Below the pieces are notes generated by a model. It worked only from the letters and a program-made list of their open reading frames with translations. It was not told where the DNA came from and made no database searches. A stretch of 37,655 nucleotides of DNA, taken from Sperchopsis tessellata. Lineage: Eukaryota; Arthropoda; Insecta; Coleoptera; Hydrophilidae. Both the position numbers and the translations under genes were made by a program. How positions within the stretch are numbered: the first letter of the stretch is position 1; each line of letters begins with the position of its first letter. The stretch covers positions 1-37,655 of the forward strand of contig JAWQRN010000118.1 in assembly GCA_033557685.1 (NCBI GenBank), read 5' to 3'. This document shows, piece after piece, positions 19,625 through 29,879 of the stretch.

Positions 19625-22600
19625 TTACAAAAGTGTAGGGAAAAGTTCAGATATGCTTTGATCCCACATATCAATATCATTGGAATGTAAGCTTAATGGG
19701 GACCCTAATGATTCGTAACCGCAATCTGAAATGTCAGATCTAAAGCTATTCGTAGGACTTGGAGCTGAAGTTATAGCAGGTACACTTAAAAAGATGTTAT
19801 TGACTTCTTCAGGAACATCATCTATAACAATAGGCTCAATAACGTCAGATATCACTTCATTCGTCGTTGTAACTTCTGTGATGGCTTCTCCTAAACACAA
19901 ATCCTCCTCATTCACAATAATAGTGATGCAGTTATTAGATTCATCGTAAGTTCCATACATAAAATCTGAGCTTTCCTCTACAGGTCTCACAGGTTTTTTG
20001 GGCAATGTAATTACACGTTTTTCAGCAGATAAATCTCGGCTACTCCTGTAGGAATTACTGGACAATTTAGGCCTGATTTGCTTCAATTTAGTTTTCATAT
20101 TTAATTTACTGGGTTGGACGCTATGGAATGGTGTGTTTCGATTGGTTTTGATTGTTTTTCTTTGTGCAATCGTGCTGTTTTGCTGTTGGTTGTCTTTTTC
20201 TTTTAGTGCGTGTGGTTTTGCAAAATAGTCGTGATGCAATCGTAGATATTTGGAGATTTCTGTTTCTAATTCTCCGTCCGAGCTTACACTACTACATCCA
20301 CTGGATTCCAGGCATTCTGGTGCCGGCCCCACCACTTCGCAGTATTCACCATCTTTTGATTCCTGTAATAAAAAATGAATTTTAGTTCTTGCTAACTTTT
20401 TTGTTTTATATTATGTGTTTTGCATATTATGTGCATTATGATTTGAACATAACAATAGTACAGGTGATAATAGCTGCAGTAGCAGCGTCATGCTTTAAAT
20501 AAATTTAATATTTAGGTATAGTTAGATGTAATATAAGAGAAGACATTTTGCTCCATACAAAATTGTATCAACGGTTATTAAATACATATTAGTAAGAAAT
20601 CGTTTTAAAAAATACTGTGTAAAAAGAATCGCATCATAATAGATAGTAATATTATACTATAGTACATTTCCTGACACAAACAAGTCCCTGAATCTTATAA
20701 ACTATACTATCCCTCAAAAATTCATTTGTATGATTAATTTACCATACTAGAATTATTTATTTATTTAACGTCCATGCACCGTTGCCAGAGAGTAGGCTAC
20801 CACATCTGAGAATATTGCTGCATGTAGCGTTCCAACTGGAATTGGGTCCTTTACAAAAACGTAATCTCTAGTCATTTATAATTCTGGAGACCCATAATTT
20901 TAATTCCCTAATTACAAAAAAACAAGCTACATTGAGGATTAGAAATTGAGGCCACTCGTTTTGCAACTCACAGACGGTAAGAGCATAAGAAATAGTTCCT
21001 AGTTGCTATGGATTACATTATGGAAAAGACAGTGATGACAGGGCAGGTGTTTTATAGAGATTTTTAGCAGACGGTATGTGTCTTATGACAGAGTGCGATC
21101 ATTAAATGCAGAAAAAGCTGATGAGATTGAAAAGGATAGGTGAAATATTAAAAATTATTTTAGAAATGACGAACATCTTAACAATCCACGTCACCTAAGA
21201 AAATAGTATTGTATTCGCTTGGCCAAAAAGTCCATTCGGTTTTTTCACTAAACTTCAAGCACTCTAATAAATAGCTAAAGTCATTCTATCCATTGTGAAT
21301 GTGCACTCGTTAGATACTTAACACTTCAACGGAGATCAATGTGAAATTACAACAAGATCGGTTGTATTTTGTGTGTTTGGGAACCCACTGAGAAAGGAGA
21401 ACCAAAATGAACATTACCAATACCCTATGCTTTTTAATTTTAAGAAAGGCCAGAAATAAATGGAAACTTGCAGAAAGATATGTGCTGTGTTAAGAGAGGA
21501 TGATGTCACTGAACGTGTGTACCAAAAGTGGTTTTTAAGATTTTTATTGTGAAATTTTTGGCTTAAAACACACCTCACTCGAGTCGGTGATTTTTTACTT
21601 TTTATTTGTTTAAATTTTACACATGACCAAAGTTTATAATAACCGAGGTAAACCTTTACTAGCAATAAAAACAAACTCAGAAGAGGTATCAAAAAAATTC
21701 TCACGTATTCAAATTTATAAATACCAAAAAGAAATTAATTAAGATGTTAAATGTGAGGATGTGAAATCAAACTTACTTAGTGAATGTAAAGTATTTAATA
21801 AATTTTACATGCTTGCACGCAAAGTTAAAAAAATTAAGCATTGAAATTACATGTGATTTTTTTATGGCTCATTTGAGTCAGTTTTAATTGCAGTACAGGC
21901 GCGATAAATAACTATACCAAATTTCATTGAAACGTCCTTATAAATAAAGCTATGGTTTTGGTAATAAATTTACAAGGCAAATCATATAATTTACTTTTGT
22001 GCAATAGCCCTTTAACAAATACTTCCAGGAAATTTTAGCTAACTGACACAATAGCAAAGATCTCAAGGAAAATCAGGACAGATCACAACTTAGAAAGCCA
22101 TAGGAGGATTTCACCAGGTAGGCTTTAGATTTTGATATGGGCTGCAAAAGATCAATAGACATGAATCTTTTCACCAGCCATAAAGAAAATAATTTGGGCC
22201 AATTAATTGCTAAACATCAGAAGAAAAGTTGGTGAGTGTTGGCTTCGAGAATGTGGAAGTCAACTTGGTACAAATGTGATGTAAGGCAAAGTAAAGTGTA
22301 GAATCAGTGAGTACGTAATCAAGTTGCGCTTCATAAACTATTATATGAGAAAGTAAATAATCAAAATCAATTACACAAAGACATGGACAGCGTTAGGACT
22401 TCATTCCTTTTCGCCACACTTTTCTAACAATTTGAAAACTGTACTTTGTAATATTGGAATATAACTACTGTTATTAGAAGCAAAATGCATTCACTTAAGT
22501 AACACAACGGACGAGTACATACAAAAAACAATTAACAATATACTATTCACAAATTACAGGTTGCAGTAAACGTAAATATCGTAAATTTTAAAAATCACCT

Positions 22601-25214
22601 GCTTTGACATAATGTGCAGATACCAGCACAACAATCTTCATGGTATCTAGAAGGCATTTACAACAACATTTAGTTTTGAATGACACTCTTATTCTAGCTT
22701 GATTTTATAAAAAATACAAATACAGACGTAACAGATTTTACCAAAATTCCTACTAAAAATTATAACTATTAAAGCCAAAGATCAAATCTAATTTGTATTA
22801 TGTATTTTAACAATTTCTCTACAAACACCATATATTTAAGGTGTTTAATGCCAAAATAGTAAAACGGTTAAAAACTTCTAAATATACCCAAGGGTTAGAA
22901 ACTTAAGCCTTACTGGAATATTCATTTGAATTTCTATAAAAAATTAAAATACATTTTAGTCAAAATTGTAACTTACTTGACAATCTGCTTTTGAAGCAGC
23001 TGCTTCCAAATCTGCGGCGATATCTTGAAGGAGGCTCTGAGTGAGTTGCTCAAGTGATTGAAGGTCGACTTCTTCGTTGAGTTCGTCGAGCAGGTCCGGT
23101 AGAGCAGGCAGGCCAATACAATCTTCCACAGAGCCGTCGATACCATCTGTTGGGATCCCAATTTCGTTGCTGACCATTGATTGTCCAGAACACCCTGCGG
23201 CAGAGGGTTAATTTCAGTGGATACTGCAGATCCTAGTCTGTTCTGGGCAACACAGTCAACATCACGATTTTGGGCACAGTGGGAGCACGGTTCCTGCATC
23301 TTTTTGTGAAGTTCTGCATTCTCTGACGTCAACTTTTGGTTGAGCAATCTCAAGTTTTCGCACTCCTTCAAAACTTTATTATTCTTATTCATTATTTCCT
23401 GGAGAGTTTGTTCCATCTGTTCCATTCTCGCTTTCTTGCGGTCTCTGGATGTTTGGGCTGCTACACGATTTTTCAATTTTCTGTTGAAAAAGATTAAAGT
23501 TAGATTCAAGTTTTTTGGTTATTGAAATTCCGTCAAATTTTGACATGCATCTTTGTTTATAGAATTTTAATTCGCTATTACGTGCAAGCTGAAACACTAA
23601 CTTTTATCAACATAACCTTAAGAAAATTGGGTTTTCTCCATACGTTCGTAGGCACGATAAGCTTAGAGGGCTATGTTATATAATTATAAATCGAGCATGA
23701 TTAAAGTCGAATATTTTGTACACGCAACAGTAAACGACCAAGTTTTGATTTATGCATGGGTTGTATCTTATTTGCTTGTATAGATAATCTGGAAATATTT
23801 CGTAAATTATCTATAAAATAATGCTACTTGTTCCTGAAAAACCTCAGAAAGAACTCTGGAAGTTACTTAATATCATCTAGACTTGCAAATATGGTATTTG
23901 TAATTTTGTCCTCTTTATTAAAAAACTTTTAATTTCAACTCAAAACTGACTCAATCTTGTAACTGGATAAAGCTCTGATAAGTCATTTATCCCCACATGA
24001 GAAGTTAATGTTGAAAGACGAGCAATGGTCCTTTGCATTTAAAGTCAAAATTTTTTAATCTCCCTTGCAAGAGTGCCAATCATCAGCATATTCTTGCTAT
24101 TCTGCTGTTTCCTTAATTGTTCTATTCAGTAAAATGGATAGAGTCTGCAAAATGTACACACTTGATACATACTGCAAATTCTGTGTGTCCCACATAAGAA
24201 CGGGGATCTTGGTTATAATAATTATGAAAAATAAAGCATAAGTTGAAATTTTAAACTTTTTAATTGAAGATTATTTTATTATCGATTAATTGATCATCAA
24301 TTATTTGATTCATTGATCTTCGATTATTTGATTAATCGATCACCAATTATTTGATTAATGAATCGAAATAATCGATTATTTTACAATAATCGATAATCAA
24401 TTATGAAATTTCATAATCACCTAGGGCTAATCACCACACCTCAAAAGAGCAAGACGAGGTGAATGGGGAAATTTTGACCTAGTTGTTGAAAAGCTTAACT
24501 ATCATACTATAGGCGTCATAGTTTAGCGCATTTATGGCAGCAGGTCACCTCCAACTGTTCATCAGTAAAACTGCTGCCTGCTACAAACAAGAAAAACTGC
24601 TGCCCCTTAGAAATAAGAAGTGCGCCAAGCTGTTATTGTGCCCTACAATTGGCAATACCCTAATGCCATTTTTCAAAAGAATAACACAAAGCTCTAATAA
24701 CTTGGAGGTACCAGATGTATGGAATACGATAGACCAAAAGTTGACCAGCTTGGGATGAGATACCCCGAGAGGATATAGATAATTTATTTCGCTCATTATT
24801 AACTTTTTCAAACAAAACTTAAGGTATCCCCAAATTTTAATGAGTTCATATTTGTAAACCATCTAACTATATACAAGGTGTATCAAAATATCTCCAGCTT
24901 ATTTCCAGATTTTCTGCGGGGAATAACTATCTGTGATCTATTATACAGCACCATAATTAAATAAGGAAACATATAAAATACTTTAAGTAATTCAAACCAA
25001 ACTAAACGAGTGATTAAAATACAAGATAACAGCTTATGACGTGGAAAATTCTAGACACAATTGCTTACTTTCTTTGAAGTTTTTCTTCCCAGGACAGGTG
25101 GTCCAGGCGACGTTTCTTCGCCCTTAAGGGCGAACCGTTTTCGCTGGGATCCGGGGACATGACGTTGAAGTTATTTGTTATGTAATTTAATACTTCTGAA
25201 GAAGCGACACTCAT
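19625..25214 (-). CDS. Xbp1: X-box binding protein 1 (bZIP transcription factor of the unfolded protein response)
   Basis: Exons: 25214-25069 (donor aa|gtaagc), 23480-22977 (acceptor ttcaacag, donor caa|gtaagt) and 20362-19625. The bZIP basic region is K-L-K-N-R-V-A-A-Q-T-S-R-D-R-K-K-A-R-M, followed by a leucine zipper, both at the start of exon 2. Joined conventionally, the frame from exon 1 stops early in exon 3 (20286-20284), giving XBP1u of 242 aa with a hydrophobic stretch (A-L-W-K-I-V-L-A-C-L-L-Y). Another frame is open from about 23177 and includes L-P-D-L-L-D-E-L. It continues through exon 3 to the conserved end D-C-G-Y...S-E-L-F-P and the stop at 19625. The coding total (1388 nt) is 2 modulo 3, so IRE1 must remove a number of bases that is 2 modulo 3; 26 would give XBP1s of 453 aa. 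The start gives M-S-V-A-S-S-E-V-L-N-Y. Confidence 0.93.
20284..20362 (-). other. Xbp1: Dual-coding segment of XBP1 exon 3: XBP1u C-terminal arrest-like peptide
   Basis: In the unspliced frame these bases encode the last 25 residues of XBP1u, ending K-W-W-G-R-H-Q-N-A-W-N-P-V-D-V-V-V and a TAA. The vertebrate XBP1u arrest peptide has the core W-G-R-H-Q-x-x-W-x-P, identical at seven defined positions. In vertebrates this peptide slows the ribosome so that the XBP1u mRNA is held at the ER membrane near IRE1. In the spliced frame the same bases encode E-S-K-D-G-E-Y-C-E, part of XBP1s. Function in this species is inferred from the match. Confidence 0.75.
20363..21210. other. XBP1 intron 2, 3' part
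   Basis: AT-rich. A short TTTATTTATTTAACG run at about 20756 looks like the tail of an old retroelement, but no body was recognised. Confidence 0.4.
21218..21600 (+). mobile_element. Mariner 5' fragment (mellifera-like terminal repeat and transposase N-terminus) in XBP1 intron 2
   Basis: The terminal sequence ggccaaaaagtccattcggt followed by tttttcac is typical of mellifera-type mariners. Downstream, frames read M-L-F-N-F-K-K-G-Q-K and I-C-A-V-L-R-E-D-D-V-T-E-R-V-Y-Q-K-W-F, the N-terminal helix-turn-helix region of these transposases. The rest is missing or unreadable. Confidence 0.7.
21601..22976. other. XBP1 intron 2, 5' part
   Basis: No exon or repeat family was recognised. It ends at the GTAAGT donor of exon 2. 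Confidence 0.45.
23192..23208 (-). promoter_or_regulatory. Xbp1: IRE1 5' cleavage hairpin in XBP1 mRNA
   Basis: The - strand reads ACCCT-CTGCCGC-AGGGT: a perfect 5 bp stem with a seven-base loop matching the IRE1 consensus C-N-G-C-N-G-N, with cleavage expected after CTG (between 23201 and 23200). IRE1 removes a short intron here during ER stress, switching XBP1u to XBP1s. A weaker partner hairpin is possible at 23159-23179 (CAAT...ATTG around CAGCAAC). Confidence 0.75.
23481..24245. other. XBP1 intron 1, 3' part
   Basis: No exon or named repeat was recognised apart from the acceptor tract before 23480. Confidence 0.4.
24250..24420. repeat. Degenerate ATCGATTATTTGATTAAT repeat array
   Basis: Several imperfect units of attatttgatt(a/c)attgatc and their reverse complements follow one another, ending in the palindromic ttatgaaatttcataa. 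It lies in XBP1 intron 1. It could be the subterminal end of a DNA transposon. Confidence 0.55.
24421..25068. other. XBP1 intron 1, 5' part
   Basis: A + strand open stretch (24534-24758) contains hydrophilic text (F-F-K-R-I-T-Q-S-S-N-N-L) that I could not assign. It may be a transposon scrap. The stretch ends at the GTAAGC donor of exon 1. Confidence 0.3.
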
Positions 25215-25421
25215 TTCAATAATTTAGGCACGAATTTATGTTCCGGTGATATCAATTTTGTTTATGATGATTAGAGATGCTGCTATTTCATAGACACATC
25301 TACATCTGATAGCTGTTTCACACAAGACAATAACATTTCGTTTGAAAATGTATGGAAGGATATGTCGGTTTTTAACAGATGGCTGATGCAACAATACTAA
25401 TGATGACTGTTTTTTTATGGT

Positions 25422-25479
25422 TGACGTCACAAACGTCACAATCTTATGTGGTCGTTCGTGATTGGTTGAAAATGACGTG
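25422..25479 (-). promoter_or_regulatory. Xbp1: XBP1 upstream stress-response elements (CRE, ERSE-like, UPRE core)
   Basis: About 210-265 bases before the start codon lie three elements. A perfect palindromic CRE, TGACGTCA, is at 25422-25429, with a second TGACGT half site beside it. An ERSE-like element, CCAAT-N9-CCACA (25465-25447, - strand), differs from the consensus CCAAT-N9-CCACG only in the last base. A UPRE core, TGACGTG, is at 25473-25479 on the + strand. XBP1 and ATF6 bind such elements, so stress autoregulation is plausible. Confidence 0.6.
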
Positions 25480-25979
25480 CGTTAGGTCAGGCGTTTTAGC
25501 GCGAGCCGTAGGAGTTTGAATAAGTAGCACTAATGCGTTGATTAACATATAGTTTTAAACGCAGATTGCACAATATTTGTTTATGTATTCTTACGGGACT
25601 TTGTACTAAGAGCAAATGATGACTCATAGCTAAGCAATGAAGCGATTTCTTTCCCATTAATTAGTAGTAATAAAATTATAATGTTGGGTGATTTATTAAC
25701 GACGATTTTTTTCCGGCAGCAGATGCTACACTTTGAAATAAATACACCATTTATAATTTAAATGAGTACTTTGTTACTATTATCTTTAATTTAGATAACG
25801 AGTATCATGAATTATGTAGATTATTGCATATTTACAAACAATTACAACACTAAACCTATTATTTAGAAATTGACCATTTATTTACGATTACGATTTACAT
25901 TCAATTATTATTATTTAAATTTCCTATAAATAGAATTCAATAATCTAAAAATCAAAAGTTTAAGAATTTGTTGCTTCCT
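25480..25979. other. Far upstream of XBP1, no gene
   Basis: AT-rich, nothing recognised. Confidence 0.4.
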
Positions 25980-26550
25980 TAGCATGTATTACTTTGAAAT
26001 GTGTTTTAATCAAATGTCGAGAATACAGTCAAACCAAAATTGCAGTGGACACGTGTTTCTGTCATTAAGACATCATTAGCACTGCTCTGTTAGTAATTAG
26101 CTGTACCCCACGTACAAATTCTTATTTAATTTCGTATACTAATTTTTAACAGCGTGGGTAAGAATTTTATGAGAGGTATCGCATATTTCATTGTTGAAAT
26201 TGAATAATCATTGCGTTAATTTTAATATTAACCTACACGACATAGGTATTTTCATAATAGTATAAGAAATTGCTACTGTTGTGGCCGCATATGAATGCGA
26301 TACCTCAGTAATATATCTGCTAATATACTTACCACCTTAAAGCATTTATACAGGAAATCAAACATGTATTCGTACGTAGGGTACAACTAATTACTAACAG
26401 AGCAGTGCTGATTACGTCTTAATGACAGTAACACTGCAATTTCGGCTTGTTCACATATTGTTCCATGCATGTTTGATTTTTGTATTTAATTAATTAACTT
26501 GGACGTTTTGCTCGAGATTTGATTAAATCAAATTTCAAAATAATAAGACC
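25980..26550. repeat. Long imperfect palindrome (fold-back element)
   Basis: Sequence from about 25981 (tattactttgaaatgtg, gcactgctctgttagtaatt) reappears as its reverse complement in 26350-26550 (aattactaacagagcagtgc, caaatttcaaaataata). An inner block (gaggtatcgcat against atgcgatacctc) pairs as well, and the centre lies near 26230. The arms are diverged by roughly 15-20% by eye. It has the form of a fold-back or MITE-type element with no coding capacity. Confidence 0.75.
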
Positions 26551-26612
26551 TAAAGTTTTTAGTATGCTATTGTTTTGAGATATTTCTGTCTACATAGAAG
26601 GCAAGTGTCTGC

Positions 26613-26642
26613 ATATATATATATATATATGTATATATATGT
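26613..26642. repeat. (AT)n microsatellite
   Basis: Run of atatatat with two g interruptions. Confidence 0.85.
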
Positions 26643-26652
26643 ACGAGTTGGT

Positions 26653-27460
26653 ACGATGCTTTCGTGGGTGTAATATGTAGATGATTTTCGAGTTTTATCG
26701 AGTGAAACGATAGTATTATTACTTACCTTCAGTGGTTTGGTGCTGCAAGATCCCGGCTTGAATATAGCTGCAGACGTGTATTTTGAATGTGGTTCTCTTG
26801 CTATCAGGTACGGAATACTAGTAGTAGTTCTTTGGGTTAAGATGATAAATATGGTCTAAGTACACATAATATCTTATTGGACACACTGAATTTTTCAGTT
26901 TGTAATGTATGCAGTCACTGGTATAAATGAATATGATAATTTCGAGTGTACAAAATGTATATTCTGAAGGAAATTTAAGTTTTGTAACAGCAAGAGCAAA
27001 TATTTCAATTTAATTTCAATTGACTTTGGGGGTAAACTAAGCACTTTGTTGTTTTTGCAGTAGATGATCTGAAGGGTTTTGAACATGAACATTATAACTA
27101 AGAAATTATTGTTTGTAAATTTTTATCTCAGAGATACCATGATGTGTCTACTAAACATTTGTGGTTACTCTTCCAGGAAAATAAATTCTGAAAACTACAT
27201 ACGAATATAATATATATGAATTATATATGAATATATACATATGATATTCATTGTAGGGCGAGCAGCGAGTTTGACATGCTTGATGTAAACTAATCGTATG
27301 TATGAAATTATAGTAATCGCTAGACCCAGGGAATTGTAGAATATTGCACCATGTGCCTGAATTTAAAGAGGTTCAGAAATATACGTTAAATAAATTTCGA
27401 TGTACCTAAATTATTTGACCTCACGATGATTATTTTCCAGACATTAACCTCATATAAGGA
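26653..27460. other. Intergenic with one possible orphan exon
   Basis: On the - strand, a frame of about 43 codons (about 26855-26726) ends at a consensus donor (ctgaag|gtaagt). It reads S-I-P-Y-L-I-A-R-E-P-H-S-K-Y-T-S-A-A-I-F. I could not link it to a gene, and it could be chance. The rest shows nothing. Confidence 0.25.
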
Positions 27461-27461
27461 T

Positions 27462-28684
27462 GTTCCAAAAAGAACGCCTGATCTTTAAAATTGAATAAAA
27501 TGAGTTCTATGTGAGGTACGGCGGAAATCTTTATTGTGATTTGAAGTACAATAAATGCCATTATGTTTTAAAGATAACATCTTTCAAGTGACCTTCGCGG
27601 CTTCGTTTGCAGGAGTTGATCCGAGAGACCAAATTTGTGATGACTTTTCAGCTTAAATCTAGTTGGATTTCAGCAATGTCTCGAATGATATGTTCTTCAG
27701 ATCGTTAAGTGTTTTTGGCAAAGACTAGAGATTTAACGTAGCCCCAAAGAAAAAAAATCTAAGGGCGTTAAATCGCACGAATTTGATGGTTAATTGATGT
27801 CACCACTTTTCGAAATAACGCAACCTGAAAACTTTTCCCTCAATAACTCCATTGTAACCCGCAATTCTGGCAAAAGAAAAATGGTTATCATTTCTCGATG
27901 CCTCTCGCTGGCTCACCGGCTTTTCTCTCGAGTCTCGGAAGAAGTACAGCTCGATGACGCCACCCGACCAAAATCCATACCAAACAGTGAGTTTTGTGGT
28001 TGCAATGGAAGCTCCTGGAACTGTTGTGGATTGGCATCGTCCCAGATCCGACAATATTGCTTGTTTACGAGGCCATTAAGCCAAAAATGCATTTCGCTGA
28101 AGATGAGTTTTTCGCCAAAATTGAGATCCGTTTCCAACTGCTCTAGGAACCAGTCAGCGAACGTTCGACGAGCGACGTGGTCATTTGACTTCTTGTGGCA
28201 ATTGAATTTTGTATGGATGAAGGCTCAAGTCTTTTCGCAAACTTCAAGTCGCAGAAAGGTTCTTATGCACAGTTTCAGCAACAGCAGCAATATTCTCGAA
28301 CATTTTGGCGACGTACAAGCACTTCTCGATCAGCAGTTGAATCAGTTTCCTCGAATTTTGCAATTAGTCTTTTAATTGCGCTCTCGGTAGGACGGCCATG
28401 TCGACCATAAATTCTACGTAGTTCGAGCAGCGTTTGGCAAATTTTGATAATAAATTTTTACAATTTCGCATCGTTGTTGAATCGTATACTTTTTCATGAT
28501 TAAATGGCAACTATGACAGAACACAAACTTCGCGAAATTACATCAGTGTCAACTCAAACATAACCACAATCAACTGTCAAAGTTCAGGCGTACCAATTGA
28601 AAGACTTTTTACATGTTTTATAATAATGTTCAAGACCTACTTTGCTTGCTTTTTACGTTGAGAATATTTTTGGAACAACGTGTT
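27462..28684 (-). mobile_element. Tc1/mariner-superfamily transposon, nearly full length but decayed
   Basis: Reading leftward from 28684, the terminal sequence gttgttccaaaaatattct faces ggatgttccaaaaagaacgc at the other end. The transposase begins near 28499 (M-K-K-Y-T-I-Q-Q-R-C-E-I-V-K-I-Y-Y-Q-N). In shifting frames it shows L-R-K-D-L-S-L-H-P-Y-K-I-Q-L, F-A-D-W-F-L-E-Q-L-E, V-N-K-Q-Y-C-R-I-W-D-D-A-N-P, P-L-Q-P-Q and V-W-Y-G-F-W-S-G-G-V-I. The C-terminal L-W-G-Y-V-K-S follows. Several frameshifts, internal stops and a missing middle segment make it dead. The first catalytic Asp is replaced (F-S-E-M-H-F for F-S-D-E-A-H-F). Confidence 0.8.
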
Positions 28685-29879
28685 TAAGACGGATTGTTTT
28701 TGTAGTACTTAAATAACACAAAAGTAAATCCTGCAAATAATATATGCCCTTCATAATTTTGAATAATACAACATTCAAATTTTATTGTAAAACATGAATT
28801 GTTCACGGCACAAAGTTTAAAATATACCTACGATTTATTTGAGGATAATCCAATAATTAATTACAGCACAGTAAATACGTGCATCGCGTGCAAAAATAAA
28901 TGTTAAGCTTTAAACTAAATTTATAATCCCGGGTATATCGTAGTTTTAAATTTTTCAGTATAGCTATATATCTATTTCCCATTCCCATTAGTACGATTCC
29001 AAATTAAAATAATCATTTTATTGTCAAATTTAAATTGATTTATATAATTTATACGGCACAACAATAAATAATATACACTACAATGAAAAAAAAAACATTT
29101 ATAAAACAACCAAATTTATTTAAACATTCCAATTTCAATTATAAATATGGTTAACCAACAGAATAACTAGGAAAACATATGTGTATAATAATACCTATGT
29201 TATAATTAAAATAATTACAATAGTATTTTTGATAACAATCAAATTTCAAATATCAATGATAATGGTTTTTTTAAATATCTTAAGTTTGACTTAGATTTCC
29301 CCTACATTTATTTTAAAAATGTTATTAAAATAAAGTAAGGTAATTGCACCTATTTCAAATTTGTGACAAGGATCGATTTTATTTTGTTCAAAAGATCTAA
29401 GCACTTTTCATATAAAATATATGTGTGAATGTGTGAATGTTCAATAGTATAATTCTATTTGGATAAATTTTTAGTGACATTTAGGTTTTTTGTTATAAAT
29501 TCTTATGCTATTATATTAGATGAAATCATTTCACGCTTCTTTTGCGTGTATTTGTTTTAGTTAGAAAAGTGCCAAGAGTTACTCCTGAAGAAAATTTGAG
29601 TAGTAGTTGCTTTTGAAACACTACGGAACATTGTTATCAAGTTTAAAGCAATATCCATTGCGTTTTTAGGTTTGTAATAGGGGTGTCTCAAATATGATCA
29701 ATAAAATGTATTGTATGTGGGTATGCTACAAAAGAAATATTTTTCATACTTTACAAGTTATTCTAATGTAGATTTCATAGAAGGCTAAATCAATGAAATA
29801 TGGATGGACTTTTATAGCATTATCTAATAGGTGACGCACATTTCAACAATTAGATATGATAATGTCCCATAATGGACTT
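28685..29879. other. Intergenic, AT-rich
   Basis: No coding exon, RNA gene or named repeat was recognised in about 1.2 kb. Confidence 0.4.

Noticed and set aside
23169..23200. XBP1 IRE1 intron ending at CAG^CAAC
   Set aside because: Removal of 31 (or 28) bases opens a frame with no coding features; the XBP1s frame requires a length of 2 modulo 3.
24534..24758. 74-codon + frame as a hAT transposase piece
   Set aside because: I could not find diagnostic hAT motifs, so it is left unassigned.
25236..25439. 67-codon - strand frame just upstream of XBP1
   Set aside because: It lies in the promoter/5' UTR and runs through the CRE; no family or splice link was seen.
27794..28375. 193-codon open frame on the + strand
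   Set aside because: It is antisense to the decayed mariner-type transposase, whose motifs are readable on the - strand over the same bases.
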